A stretch of 64,000 bases of DNA, taken from positions 1,355,711 to 1,419,710 of the forward strand of contig QANU01015964.1 of assembly GCA_003254905.1 (NCBI GenBank), written 5' to 3'. How positions within the stretch are numbered: the first letter of the stretch is position 1; every line of letters starts with the position of its first letter. The notes beneath the pieces were generated by a model. It was not told the origin of the DNA. It was given only the letters and a program-made list of their open reading frames with translations, and did no database searches. Position numbers and translations under genes: made by a program. This document shows, piece after piece, positions 24,480 through 37,014 of the stretch. This DNA comes from Nissolia schottii. Taxonomy: Eukaryota; Streptophyta; Magnoliopsida; Fabales; Fabaceae.

Positions 24480-24790
24480 ATGTTAACATTCGGATACAAC
24501 AGAGCTTGCGCGTCCGAGTGGCTGGCGCCTAATTATATATTGACCGAGGCCGGCAAAACACACCTAAGCCACGCGCCACTCTTTTCTCGGCCACTGTACG
24601 TGGAGAAGACCCATCAGTGGCAGTGACTCAGGGAGTGACGAACCCCACACGCTCTCTACGCGCCTCCTCACGAGCATGACCTTATTCTTCCAGTACAAGG
24701 GATCTTGTCTCCAACGGCTACTTCCCATTTGCAGAATGCAAGGCAACACCCAAATACATACAAATCAACTCTTGCCAAGCACTCTGTCCC
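24480..24790. other. GC-rich island upstream of the SAUR-like gene
   Basis: In an otherwise AT-rich spacer, this segment has many CG-containing motifs such as GCGCGTCCGAG and CCACGCGCCAC, and a TACGTGG motif near 24597. It has no supported ORF; the 61-codon frame on the minus strand looks random. It could be a distal regulatory island or a remnant of an unrecognised element. AT-rich sequence separates it from the gene at 25449. A single N is at 24322. Confidence 0.35.
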
Positions 24791-25360
24791 ATCCACATTT
24801 TTTTATTTTTTCTTTTAACAATTAGAGTTTAATTAGTATCCGTTGTTTATTATATTGTCCAATCAAATTAAAGATGTGTGAATTTATTGTGAGTTCTATT
24901 ATAATAGGTTTCACATAGTTGTGAGTGTAATTTTTCTACATGTTTATCATCTTATAGTCTCTTATAATAATATATCTTCCTTATAAATTCTTTTAAATAT
25001 CTATAATTTTGTTTTTATCTCAATGAAACTACCTATATCTAAACCTTAAGACAAGAAATTTCACTAACTTAAATTAACTATAGATCCTGTTATAAGAAAT
25101 ATGAATTTTAGAGCGTGATTTTTTTAATTTTTATGACTCAAATTTAAGATTATTAATTAAAAACATTTAGACCTTTACCACCTTGACCAAGCCTTTGGTA
25201 ATATTAGTTGCATTTTTTATTTGGTAAAGCTATCGGTTGCAATTAAACTCAATCAATTAAGTTCGTCTTTTTTTTCAAAAATTCAATTGTACCATTTTAG
25301 TCTCTATCACTCTAGCCCCTTCCTCTCCACTTTCATACTACACATCATATCATCATCATA

Positions 25361-25368
25361 TATATAAT
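25361..25368 (+). promoter_or_regulatory. TATA box of the SAUR-like gene
   Basis: TATATAAT lies 81-88 bases before the start codon at 25449. This leaves a leader of roughly 50 bases, which fits a short intronless SAUR-type gene. Confidence 0.55.
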
Positions 25369-25448
25369 GCACATTTAAGTGCTATTCTAAGTTCTAATTA
25401 AATCCAAAATCCACAATCCACAATCCACAAACCCCAAACCCACCATCC

Positions 25449-25883
25449 ATGGATTGCTTGGTGATTCCAGCTACGTTGATTCGGCGGCGCTCCACAGGCT
25501 CTCGGCTAGGCTACAGGCCTCTTACAGATGACGGGTTAGACCAAGAACATTCCTCCTCTTCCTCCGTCACTGCTGGCAGCCCCCCCGTGACGGTGGTGGT
25601 AGGAAAAGAGAGAAGAGTGTTCCAAGTGGACCCCATCATCTTGCAAGAGAACCCGTTCCGTCTCTTGATGGATATCTCCATGAAGAAGGATCCAGAAGAG
25701 GAGAAGAAGGGTAGTCGCCATCACCGTCATCACTACTTCCACTTCACGAGCAGCCAGAGGAGGGTGATCTTCGTGGACGTGGATGCCATATTGTTCGAGC
25801 ACATGTTGTGGCTCATGCACAACGATGCCTCTTCTTTGTTCCAGCTTAATTTGAAGGAGATTATTGACTTCTATGCCTCGTGA
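25449..25883 (+). CDS. SAUR-like auxin-responsive family protein
   Basis: A single uninterrupted exon of 144 residues. The core has PVTVVVGKERRVFQVDP followed by ENPFRLLMD, and ends with a LNLKEIIDFYA helix, which is the layout of plant SAUR-like proteins. These are small proteins linked to auxin-driven growth, and many act by inhibiting PP2C.D phosphatases at the plasma membrane (family knowledge). A basic, charged insert with a His-rich run (about residues 79-97) splits the conserved core. It is typical of the divergent intronless SAUR-like subgroup, which differs from the compact 90-residue SAURs. The C terminus stops immediately after FYAS, shorter than I recall for relatives. The start is the only ATG near the TATA box and is preceded by an A/C-rich leader. 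Confidence 0.85.
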   Translation: MDCLVIPATLIRRRSTGSRLGYRPLTDDGLDQEHSSSSSVTAGSPPVTVVVGKERRVFQVDPIILQENPFRLLMDISMKKDPEEEKKGSRHHRHHYFHFTSSQRRVIFVDVDAILFEHMLWLMHNDASSLFQLNLKEIIDFYAS

Positions 25884-28800
25884 TAATAATAATTATTAGA
25901 GGCTGGCTTAATTTCATCACTGCTGAGGTACTCTGTATTACAAATTTCAGGTTCTTACTTTATTTTCATTAGAGATGAGTCCCTTACTTAGATAACTTTG
26001 TGAGACTCAGAAGGAACACCTGCCTTCTTGTACTAAACTAAAATGTCTCTAATAACACATACCAATATACTGATATGATGTGTAATTTTAATCTTTTACC
26101 TGTTAATTTATGTTTTCTTTTCTTCTCCTCTTCCTTTTTTTTAAAAATAGAAAATAAAAACAAAACAGATCATGAACCAGATCTCATTCTCATCTCTAAT
26201 ACATTAATTTTAGATCTCCTACATTGTTGACATCTTAAAGGGGCAAATGTAAGTTTTTAATCAGTGGATGGGAGTTGGAACACAAGACACTCCTCTTCTA
26301 AGAAAGTCTTAGATGCACATGAAACATGATTTATGGTGTGCTTCATTTTAAAATATCATATTATTGATCATAGTAACGCTTAAGGTGTATTCAAGAATTT
26401 CTCCTCGTTTAGTTGCGTAAATAGTGGCCTAAATGAGACATTCCATGCTTTCAAACTTTTCATGTTCGGTTTCCGTTTGTAGACCTTCAACCTATGGTAC
26501 AAGAGTTTCTGTTAGTCCAATTTTATGATTTGAATGAAAATCAAAGATGTTATTAGTAAATTACTCTCTATCAGTCTCTCTTATACGGACCTAATCGAAA
26601 CTAGGTTGAAGTAATAAAAGTGGCACCTAATCAGGTAGTTCTCCCCATTCCCACCTTTTGTATATGTATCTATCTTGTGAGGCACTAATTTACCAACTCA
26701 TGTATACGCACTCATCAAGTGGTTGGGGATTAGACTTCAGTGTACGATTTCAATCTCAAGTAAGTAACCACGTTGTCAAAATCAAGAGAGTTAATGCTTC
26801 ATTTTCCTACCTTATAATTATCCTTCTTTTATACATGTAGGATTCGTCGGTTGAAATGTGTCTATCGTGTTTTAACTTTTAAGCATTGCCTGGATTTATT
26901 TAACTCATTTTCATTTTAAATTACTTTTCGCATGCACAAACATATATATACCACATGTTAAATGTCATCAATTCTATCAAAGTAATGTTCAAATATCAAC
27001 ACTCTCATGTCGATCCTCTAATGAATTAGGATTTTGTTGCTTTGAATCCATGCATCATAGTCACTATTCACCAGTATACTCACCAATCACCATTGACCTC
27101 TTGGCATTGAGGAAAACGCTAGGGGGGTGCATGGATTCAGAAGAATTTTGTCCTTCATTAACACATTTTTTTTTAGATATTACTTAAGTATGCAGCTTGC
27201 CGCGTTAGTACCTGAAATTTCTATTATTTCTGTCCCTAAGACATCTTAAATTGTAGGTCATCTGTCATTAATCATCATCTAATCTCTACTTTCTAGCCAA
27301 TAAAGGTACCTATCTTGTTTTTATCATTTTTATTTCTTCTGTTGTTTTTTAAATCTCATTGATAAGGAAACTATATTCTAATTTCTTTTGGGCTTATATT
27401 ATTGTAATGGACTAAATTATGAAAGTTTAAAATACTCTGGGCTAAAGGAAGTCATGTGTTATGTACAAAAAGGTATAGCCCCATTTTAATTGGGCCTCAC
27501 CCTTTTTTGGTCCTTGTCACACCTTTTAATAACCAACTATTTTCAGAGCAACTTACGATCGATGTACAAAAATATAGAAACTGAGGTTGGCCCAAAGTTC
27601 TCACAAATTTGTACTGGTTGGGCTCTACAGGCTGTGCTCTATTGACCAAAACTAAAGTTTTGCCCTAGATATTATTAAACCTTGGAAAATGAAAATTTCC
27701 AATATTCCATGAAAAAAAAATTACATGAATATTCCATGAAAAGCTTGAAAATTCTATGACCAAGAATAAAAATCCTAAATAAGACCATCAGACCCCTGCA
27801 GCGAAAATTAATATAACAAAAAATAAAAAGAAAAACGAAATGACATGCCGAAAAGTGACTTACCTTAATCCGAATATTTATGTGGGCATTTTTTTTTAGA
27901 TGGAGCATATGATTGCATTCAACGAGAAAAGAAAGACAGTTGCAAGCAAGCATAAATCAGCTTTGACTTAATCGAGAATTAGTTATGGCTTGAACCTCAC
28001 AGCTAAGAGGTTGAGATACCTATTATATCAACTAGCCTCATATTGGTGGCTTTTTTTATTCAGTCATGCTATTTGTACATTACAAAAATTGACACTCTGT
28101 ATAAAAATCACATAGAAACAAATGTTATAAAGCAAACAAATAAATATTATTAAACACATAAACGGTCATTATTAAACATGTGCGTTCGTCCACACACAAA
28201 ACATAGAAATAAACATTATCAAACACATAAATGATCAATATTAAACACAAATGTGTCTGTGCACGCATAAATGCTCGGTAACAATATTTATTTTTTTATT
28301 TTATAATGTTTTATTTTTTTGTGTGGGCGTACATAGTTGTTAGTTTTTTAGGTACAAATAGTATTTTTTGCTTTTTATTTAGAAACTCAAAGATTATAGT
28401 ATATTATTATAATTTTTGCCTAAAAAATAATTTGAAACTTCATTAAAAACATGGTACTCTCCAATTAATATTACTCTAATCTTGGATCACAATTTTGTCA
28501 TTCTAAATTGATTTCTTTTCTTTTGGTGAGTCCAAAGTGTTTACCACTAAGAGCAGTAACTAATTCCCTCGCATTGTGAACTTTTCAAATGTGTTTTAGA
28601 GCCATGAAACCTTATTCATACATCAAGTTAATGATCAAATCTCCAACGAAATACTTAAAAAACTCAATTAAATTACAAGTCGTGGTTAGCCATTCTAAGT
28701 TGATCAACGGTATAAATTTGAACATTTCAGATTGTGACACCTTTCAACATATTCCACGTTCACGCTTCAAAGGTTGTATATATTCCCACAAGAGGCGAAA

Positions 28801-28984
28801 ATAAAAACTCATGTTAGCTATGTGTATATACGTGTAGTAATTCCTTGTGCATTATGGAAAGAAGTACAAGATTATTAAGACACTTAAGAAGATCCCGAGA
28901 CATTAGCAGACACGTTTATAACATCATGGATGTACCAAGGTAGGGTATTCCTCATTCCAAATTGGATCCTAAACGGGATGAGTA
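25884..28984. other. Intergenic region right of the SAUR-like gene
   Basis: No gene is supported. The first 150 bases or so are the presumed 3' UTR. Near 27965-28055, the minus strand has a GAGGTTCAAGCC motif that matches a pol III B-box, with an A-box-like stretch upstream, so a degraded tRNA-derived SINE is possible. Between 28130 and 28290 there are imperfect repeats of a unit containing ATTAAACACATAAA. Open frames here are short and random-looking. Confidence 0.45.
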
Positions 28985-28992
28985 CCTGCAAT

Positions 28993-29881
28993 CATAGTTA
29001 TCAAAATCGCTTGTTAACTCGTAAAATCGTACGAGTTTACGAGTTTAGGTAGTAAAATCGAGCTAACTCGCATGTAAACTCGTTTCTGGGTAAAATCGGG
29101 TAAACTCGCATAAAATCGCGAATTTACTGCCGATTTTACGAGTTTACCACACAGGCAGGTGTTTTTTTTTTTTTTTTATACAGCTGTGCATGCAATCGTA
29201 CTCCGTAGTGCCATCGTGCTTTATCGCTAATCCATCGTATGTATTTCAAATATCTTTTCCATAAAGGTGCGTGACCTCTGCATCGCTATCTGTACTTTAG
29301 TGTTCTGGATTGGAGACATCATCATCACATACTCGCTTCTTGTGATGCTCAGTAATATGGGACTCACTGATATCTTCGATATTTATGTTGTTGTGTGTGT
29401 CATCTCCTGGATATTTGCGTTATTAAAGGTTCTATAAACAAAGGGCATGTCCCTCGAACTCATCACCGAATTCTTTGCTGTCGGCTCGAAGCAAACTACT
29501 TCTGTCAAGAATGAATGACATTGTTCTTTATATACATTTGCTATGTTGGTTGCTCAATACACTGCCTCTTTCTTGTGTTGATAGATTTTACTTATCATTA
29601 AGTTTATGTAGAGGAGGATATGTTCTGGTTCAAACAAATGTATTATATATTATCTATGAATTGAACTTAGAACTCATATATTTCATCTTTATTAGTGCTT
29701 TATTATGGAGTTAAAAGTATTTATGAATTTCAAGTTTTATTAAATATATTTTTGTAGCACAATAATTTTTTAAAATATTTTTTTAATATTTTTGTAATAA
29801 TAGGTAAACTCGTACGAGTTTACGATCCGAGTTTACGGAGGCTCCACGAGTTTACTTAAACTCGCGAGTTTGATAACCATG
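28993..29881. mobile_element. hAT-type non-autonomous transposon
   Basis: The 889-bp element starts CATAGTTATCAAAATCGC, and its other end reversed is CATGGTTATCAAACTCGC. It is flanked by a perfect 8-bp target duplication, CCTGCAAT (28985-28992 and 29882-29889), which is the hAT hallmark. Both ends are packed with a subterminal motif, GTAAACTCG or its reverse, in many imperfect copies. This arrangement is known as the transposase-binding region in hAT elements. The interior has no recognisable transposase. The exact target duplication suggests a relatively recent insertion. Confidence 0.9.
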
Positions 29882-29984
29882 CCTGCAATTAGGACAACTA
29901 CTTGCAAGGACTCCGACATTCAAGTCAGTGAAGGTTCAAGGTAGCAATGAAATCAAGGGTCGTTAGGTTCTAGGCGTACCTGGT

Positions 29985-30275
29985 GTGTTGATTAGGTTTA
30001 AATACCTGAGAGTAACGTCCATGAATTTCACTATTCCTGGGACCTTTCCGTTGAGTTTGCCTTCAAAGATCACGGAGTGTTGTTCGCTGGAGAGAGGAAA
30101 TCATGGGCTGAGAATCTCGTTGGCCAGTGAGGAGGCGCTTAAGTCGGGTCGGATTGATCCGCAGACCTGCAGATGTGGTACTCCAGGATGGACCTTCATG
30201 GCCCAGTCCATAACCATGGACAAGGGAACTTTGGTACTTGATCAAAGTTTACTGTTGAGAGACACGTACTTATAG
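29985..30275 (+). other. Unrecognised ORF or gene relic
   Basis: This segment has coding-like composition in AT-rich surroundings and is open for 96 codons on the + strand and 60 on the - strand. Neither translation resembles a family I know. The same composition continues left of the hAT element (about 28880-28984), so the hAT may have landed inside an older sequence unit spanning about 28.8-30.3 kb. It could be a gene relic or part of an unrecognised transposon. Confidence 0.25.
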
Positions 30276-33200
30276 GTTGTTATTACTAACATGTTTCTTT
30301 AATTTCATTCACTGCCTTTATACCAAGCTTCGAGTTGTGTATATATCATATATGTCTGTATGTCTTTTTTTTATATAATAAGATTAAAGTTTAGGTGGAG
30401 AAAAACAGACTCATCTCAATTTAAAGTTAATTAAGACATGTGTATAGGTTTATCAAGATTATTTGTAAATATAATCACCTATAAATTGAACTCAAATTAT
30501 TACAATGCATAAATGAGATCATGAATATTAAATCTTAACATACAACCTTTTTATGAACAAAACAAGAAAAGAAAAATACTACACAGAAAGTCGATCCCAC
30601 GTTCAGGTTTTCCATTAAACAATTTCATTTGTTTAACTGATGTTCCTGAAAGTGTGGGTTGCAATATTATTATTTCATATACTTGTGATGAATTCGAGCC
30701 ATATTTTATTGCTGATATACAGTATAATTAAACAAGCTGATCTGTAGCATCTTTTGGAGTTGGGACACTCCAAAATATTATACAATTAAATCATGAAGTC
30801 CCATATCCAAGCCCCATGGTGATAGACATAACCAATTAACATAAATGTTCATCATAACTTTATATATATATTACTTACAACCTTTCTTATTTAAATGATT
30901 AATAAACTAATTAACTCCGTGGTACTTTTGACACCATTATCATTTTGGCCACATCCCATCATGGCCACTAAACGACAACATACTTATGTAATTTGATCAC
31001 TCTATGTTTTCAACGTTACCTATGTAATTGAATTAAATAAAACTATGATTTAGGTTGGAAACATAAAACTCAACTGCTCTACATTGTATTATTATATCAT
31101 CAAAAAATATATATAAAAGAAGTTGACAGCTTAGAATCAAATTAATGGGTGTGTAAGCATTAGGATAAAATGATAATTATTAAATTGCACATACGACTTG
31201 GTCTGTTTGATTCTTTTATTCAAGCCTATTACCTAATTTATAATACTTAATTATTAACCACACACTTGCGCCTATTGTTTATGTTAAATGATAGGGAGTT
31301 GGAATCTTTCTTCCCAACAACCCTTCAGGTGTCGTTAGTATGTATATGGGAAATGCCCGATCAACAATACTTTTGGACAACAAAAAAATAGATAATAATA
31401 AAAAGATAAAAAATAATGTGTGACTCATTAATTTTTTTTTGTAGAATACATTAATTTTATTTTTTTACTGTTATCTATCTTATTATTGTCCAAAAATATT
31501 ATTTAGCTAGTATTTTTCACTATGTATATTCTCAGCTTTGTCAATACCCTATTACAGTAATAAAAACTGGAATATGTTCCCTTAAGATAAATCCATTAGT
31601 TTTTGTGGGATTAGTTCTTGAATTATATAAACTCTTGTCAATAAAGGTTTCCATGGTTAGTCTTTTATTTATATATCTAGGTAACTTTAGTTCAATTTCT
31701 GAGTTCTCTTATTAATAGGTCATGTGTAAATACTTCTAGTAAATATACATATAACTTGAAAGCATGCCCTTAATTAGCCTAAATTTGGAAGAACATTTTC
31801 ATAAATCTAACTTTTATTTATCCAAAATAAATCAATTATACTTATATGATTTGATAAATTTGTTATTTTCCTTTTTCTAAAGTAAAATTAATTTTTTTGA
31901 AAAGTCATCATTTGATAATTAAAAACATCTAATTAAAATATCAGTGAATGTAGATAATTATATGAGAAATTTCTGTACATTAATCAATATAAATAGTATT
32001 TATTTTCATTAATATGAGCTAAAATAAATGTTTTCTATAGTTCTTAAGTAAACGTTAGAGCCAAAATTTTTATCTGAATTTATTTGTTAAAATAATGTAA
32101 GATGCAAACTTGACCTTTGGATGAACTAGTGAATTGCATCGCTCTATTCCATCCATAAACCATCCTTGTTTTCTCATTTTCTGTCAAAGATTTTAATATT
32201 TATTTGTGTAACATTCACAATAGTTGATATAACATTATATGTAAATAGATCAGAGAACAGTTAAAAGTTTCTCTCATGCTTTCATTTCATATGAGCCATA
32301 AGAGGGAAAGTTTCTTACAAGAGAACCTAACAGTTCCCTCAATTATAAGAGAGAGCAATTTCTAACTTGCATATTTGATAAAATTTAGACAGATTTATGA
32401 TGTATCACTTCACATTCTCCTTTTACCTTCTCTTACATGACTTCATAGTTCCTTTTATTCCTTTCTTATATGTAAGAAATTCTCAAAAGAAGGCTATAAA
32501 ATCTGTCGAACTTAAAAATATAAGAAATTAACATAATAAAAAATATTTTAATGCTAGATGACGCCTAACAAAATAAATAGAATGTCAATATAATTTTATT
32601 AAATCTCGAGAGAGGTCAATGTAATTTATCTAATTTTAATTGTCGACGGAACAAGAGAACAAGAGAACTTTGGCCGTGTAGCTCCTCCACTATTAGATCA
32701 CCACTTTCTTTCACTTCAACAACATTTTTGAACTATATGTTTTGAATGCTATAATTAAATCTTTACATAGTGAACACAATACCCTAAACAAATTAACCAC
32801 ACCAGATATTGATTGGTTGGGGGGGGGGGCAAACTAGTATATATTGGCGGCATATTCTCGAAGCCAATTAGTGCTTTATGGAATCAAATGCAATTCCGGG
32901 AGGAGAAAAGAAGCACACCATTACAGCTTGTTAATTTGATCAAAGGCGTGGTACGGCTTCACTAATGTGGGCGCAAAAGCCAGCACTTTCTCCATTACAA
33001 AACGCAAGCCACNTAATTAAAAAATATTATATCAAGTGGGGGAATAATTAAAAGTTGACATAACATCTTTGCAATATTTTAACTATTAGGGCGCCGGAAA
33101 CCTAGCTGCCTAATCGAACCTACGCGTAGTCACAAACACAATTGGATGATCTCTACAGATCATATAATTAAATTATTTAGTTTGGACTTCTAATTAGATC

Positions 33201-34317
33201 CTCCAAAAGCTAGTGAAAAAATTTGAGGCCATGACTTGTAAATTGCAATTAAGATCGGTGCGATTCCGGCCAACAAATTAGAGGACTTTCTCTTAGTATG
33301 CAACCAATTCCACCAATTTATAATATTATCAATTGCCAACTAGCTAAGCCAGCGTAAGCGTTTCTAGCAATTTGAGATATATATAATAATTGACCAAATT
33401 GATTGACCAAACGAATAGGTTTTGGTGGATGTGGAGGGCAATGTAACTATATCCCCCCTATGCACTGTGCAGCGACCCTAAAAGATATAATAAATAGATG
33501 CGAAAGAAGGCTTAAACCCCAAGAAGGTAAGCGAGTACAAATCCAATTGCCCACCGAGATTAAACTTGTTTGACCCGGGTGAGTAATGTTTTGTTAAAAT
33601 CTCTCAAGAGAAAATTCGGCGAAACAAATTCCAAGAGAAGAAAAAGAGATAATAAATTGGTGGAGTTTAGAGTGTGTTTTAATTGCAAGATGTGATTGAT
33701 TATAGATTAGGATAAATGCAGGTAGGAAGAGGATGAGTACTTTTTTTTTCTTAACCAGATTAAATACTTTAATGGATTTAATTTTGATGCGCAACTAATG
33801 TAAAAAATAGTTTACATAATCATGCAATTGCATGTATTCTTACATCAATAATATGTATCAAAATTAGGGACAAGTGCTGAAATCAGACGAAGAGGAATGA
33901 AAAATAATAAAATATATTATCAAATAAATATTATAATATATATATATATATATTAATACGTGAAAAGATAAATAATTTTAATTAAAAATAAATAAATATA
34001 AATTTATCATAAATTTATTGTTCTGAATGTTTAATATGTTAAATAAATAATATGATGCAATGTTTTATAATCATGCTTACAAAAAATTTGAAACACCCTC
34101 AATTTGAAATTCATTTGAAGAAGCAATAAGCAAACATCCCAAAACGGATCCTCATTCCCAATGGAAAAGATAGATACGCAAAGGCAAAAACCAGAACTTC
34201 AAAATACAGTATGATTGAAGAACCAATTTGAAACACCACCATGTCCCAAAACGAAAATAAAGGAAATAAAAAATAAAAAAAGAGAGAGAAGAAAAAGAAG
34301 GAACCAAAAATAAATAC
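30276..34317. other. AT-rich gene-free region
   Basis: I see no gene. The sequence is highly AT-rich, with a G run at 32820-32829, a single N at 33013 and a TA-rich stretch near 33935-33955. Somewhat less AT-rich stretches occur near 32880-33120 and 33340-33620 without ORFs or motifs that I can interpret. Confidence 0.5.
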
Positions 34318-34616
34318 CTCAGGTTTCTCAACAGCGCCATGCTCTTCAACAATCTTCTTAAGCTCGTCGTTTGAGACGGTACGGGGAATGTTACACACGT
34401 AGAGCCTCCTGGCAGCCTCAGAACAAGTATCCACGGGGGAGTTTGATTTCTTCAGCCACCGCCGCAAAGGGTCACTGGAAACGGTGTCTTCTGGGAGCTC
34501 CAAAAACGTAGGAAGGCACCAAATTAAGTGGGTCGCTGCGGGTTTGAAGTGGATGGAAGAGGAACTTGATGATGGGGTTGTTGTTGTGTGGTGAGGGAAA
34601 GGAGGTTAGTAGCCAT
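34318..34616 (-). pseudogene. Truncated copy of a chloroplast 30S-associated RNA-binding protein (PSRP2 type)
   Basis: Reading leftwards from ATG at 34616, the sequence shows successive pieces of a plastid RNA-binding protein in different frames. They are MATNLLSLT, then a transit-peptide-like LNLVPSYVFGAPRRHRF, then an in-frame stop, then AVAEEI in that frame. Next comes, in a third frame, the start of an RRM, ARRLYVCNIPRTVSNDEL, followed by VEEHGAVEKPE. It stops at a splice donor (GAG/GT at 34318) and continues into intron-like DNA, with no later exons in the window. The RNP2 motif has Cys where the family has Gly (YVGNIP). Frameshifts, a stop and missing exons make it a pseudogene. The retained intron start means it was copied at DNA level, not from mRNA. 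Confidence 0.8.
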
Positions 34617-36171
34617 TGTTGTTGTTGTTGTTGGGTTTCTGAGGCACTGTGACGATGAAACGAATCAACAACAAATGGAAGGTTTATCCTCTTATCTTGT
34701 TGCTGTTGGGATTTTTCTGCTTCTCATCTTTTTTCTTTGGTGTTATGGAAATCATTTTTCGGATCGGTTTGACCACCATTAATGACTTTTTAAATAAAAT
34801 AAAATAATCTCCATATTTTTTAAATATGCAGCCATGAATTTAATTTGATCGGAAAATTGCAAGTAATGCGTACAGAAACTGGTTAAAGATACATATGAAA
34901 AAGGACGAAGCACAGTTAATGGGGGAAGCGTGATGCATGGCATATATGCTTACTAGCTAGGCTAGCATGACAGATATAAATTAGTAAACGGATCTTAGTT
35001 AGGTTTTGAGTTGGTCAAGAGACTCAAGACTTATCAATTCATATATGCAGTGTAGAGCAATTATCAGAGTTAAATATGATTAGACAAGTATTAATTAATG
35101 ATGACCATGCGTAAAGATTCATTGGAGCAAAACTGATATAATATTGCCTTCTAGGTAACTATACACGATTGTTGTACATCACTAACTTGAATTTCTTCTA
35201 CGGAAGAAATCCCTTTGTTCTAAATTTCTTTTAAATCCGTTGTTATATTTATATAAACTATACATATAAAATACAGTCACATTCAATTATTATTTCATAG
35301 TATTTGTAACCTCGGTAAACCAATATTGACTGTAACGAAGAAAGGGGAAGTTGTGTTAGTGAGGTAGGTATTTAAAGTAGAAGTCAACTATACTGTACAT
35401 ACATAGCTAGTTGATACTTAAGAAATATATAAAATGGATAAAATTGGGTGTAAAATGGCTGTTATCCAAGATGGGGTGTTATTGCTTCATGTTTTTAACG
35501 ACAACAAGTTCCTTGAAACATGTGGCTCTAGCTTGCTTGTTTAAAAGCTCAATCCCTCAAACTCAAAACACATCCAGAAAAATTAAATAAAACAAGATAG
35601 TAATTACCATATAGTTGTTCTAGACAAGGATCTCTCGAAGATAAATTAAATCAGTAAGTAAAACAAGTACATTGACTCAAACGCACTAACTAATTTACTA
35701 CATACATACATATATATATCAAGAGAACAAGCAGAAGAATTAGAAGCAGCAGCACATCAAATACGAAGTGACCACGAATTTCGCTGACCTCAATTTCAAC
35801 ACAATAGCACTCAATCAAATGCTCGCACAGTTGCAAAATGGCTTGACCATCATCAACATCTTCATCATCAGTTGTATATATATCCAATGCATCACCAATC
35901 ACATCAGATAATCAGTAAAAAGCAGAATAGTAAACTTTCAAATACATCTCTTAAGTTATTAGCAGCAATTAAGTTAGTCTCATCTTATGAAAATAATTAT
36001 ATTAGACTTAAGAGTTGTCAAAAGTCAATTAAGTTAATCTTTTACAGAGTTTAACTTGACTAACTTTTGATAATCTTAAAGACTATTATAACCATTTACA
36101 TGACCTACAGAAGAACATAATCGATGATGATAACTCTAATAACGAATACTCCAATCTTTTCAATTAAACCC
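34617..36171. other. Spacer between the PSRP2 relic and the AHL23-like gene
   Basis: No supported gene. A 70-codon frame on the minus strand (35902-35690) encodes an acidic start (TTDDEDVDDG) followed by a leucine-rich hydrophobic tail. It matches nothing I recognise and could be a gene fragment or chance. The segment nearest 36171 is the presumed 3' UTR of the minus-strand AHL gene. Confidence 0.4.
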
Positions 36172-37014
36172 TCAAAATGGCGTACGTGCAAACCCATCCA
36201 CCGGCAACTGAACATTGGGCGGCATATTCAGCGGCAAATTGAAGAACGGTAGCCCCGAAGATAGGTCAGAAAACGGATTACTATTCCCCGAACCACCACC
36301 ACCGGAACCCTGACCAGCACCGACGCCTCCTCCACCAGCCGGCGGCGTCATCTGAAGCTGCTCCTCCTCATCCAAAGGCAGCCTCTCATAAGCCACGTTG
36401 GAGAACGAAGCCGCTATCACAATCACCGGCCCAGCCGCGGTCAACTCCCCGACCACGCTCCCTCCGACGACCTGCCCCTGCCCGCCGGCGAGATATATCG
36501 TCAGGCTAGTGGCCCCCGGCGGGGCCGGCGGCGGCAGGAACGATCCGGACAGCGACAGTATCTCGAACCTCCCGTGGAGAGTGACGACGGCGCCCGCGGC
36601 AGCTGGCTGTCGCAGGCTGACGTTGGTGACGGTGCCGCTGCCGCTGAGGATGCAGATCCCGCGCTGGCGCCGGCGGGCGTAGGCGGCGACGCTGTCGAAG
36701 ACGTCGCAGCCGCTGGCGACTTCGAGGATGTGAGCTCGGAGCGTGTTGGCGCTCTCCCGCGTTATGATGACCGGCGGCTTCGGCTTGTTCTTGGATCCCG
36801 GAGGACGGCCTCGAGGACGGCGGCCGACGACGTCGCCCGGTCCGGATGAGGCCAGGTCGAGACCTCGTCCGTGGTGGGGACCATCTTCAAATCCCTGGTT
36901 GTTGTTGGCGTCTTCTTCTGAGTCTTGTTGTTGCTGCTGCTGATGGTGTTGGAGGCTGAACTCTGGTCTGTGGAGGTTTTGAACGAACCCTAAATCTAAA
37001 CCAGCCATAGACAC
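36172..37014 (-). CDS. AHL23: AT-hook nuclear-localised protein, one AT-hook, intronless (AHL23-like)
   Basis: A single exon of 280 residues. After a short poly-Gln segment (about 25-30) and an acidic stretch there is one type-I AT-hook, [18 protein letters not shown] (about 64-81). The PPC domain (about 92-215) follows, with [20 protein letters not shown] and [10 protein letters not shown]. Then come a Gly-rich linker and a conserved tail, [18 protein letters not shown]. This is the clade A, intronless AHL layout, and the sequence most resembles AHL23 as I recall it. Members such as SOB3 and ESCAROLA restrain hypocotyl growth and affect flowering (family knowledge). Translation may start at the second Met (residue 3, MAGLDLG), which matches relatives better. 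The ORF is strikingly rich in G+C against its AT-rich flanks, and its antisense frames are open as a by-product. Confidence 0.95.
   Translation of the reverse strand: MSMAGLDLGFVQNLHRPEFSLQHHQQQQQQDSEEDANNNQGFEDGPHHGRGLDLASSGPGDVVGRRPRGRPPGSKNKPKPPVIITRESANTLRAHILEVASGCDVFDSVAAYARRRQRGICILSGSGTVTNVSLRQPAAAGAVVTLHGRFEILSLSGSFLPPPAPPGATSLTIYLAGGQGQVVGGSVVGELTAAGPVIVIAASFSNVAYERLPLDEEEQLQMTPPAGGGGVGAGQGSGGGGSGNSNPFSDLSSGLPFFNLPLNMPPNVQLPVDGFARTPF

Noticed and set aside
24500..24540. tRNA-like A-box (GTCCGAGTGGCTGGCGCC)
   Set aside because: No matching B-box, anticodon stem or acceptor stem follows, so it is not a tRNA gene.
27965..28055. Minus-strand B-box GAGGTTCAAGCC with possible A-box
   Set aside because: The spacing is plausible, but no tRNA fold or SINE tail is evident; at most a degraded SINE, so not listed as an RNA gene.
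28130..28300. Regularly spaced ATTAAACACATAAA-like units, considered as a CRISPR-like array
   Set aside because: This is a plant nuclear sequence, the units are imperfect and AT-rich, and the spacing is irregular; they are ordinary degenerate tandem repeats.
36398..36943. Plus-strand frames opposite the AHL23-like gene
   Set aside because: They are antisense shadows caused by the high GC content of the real minus-strand gene.
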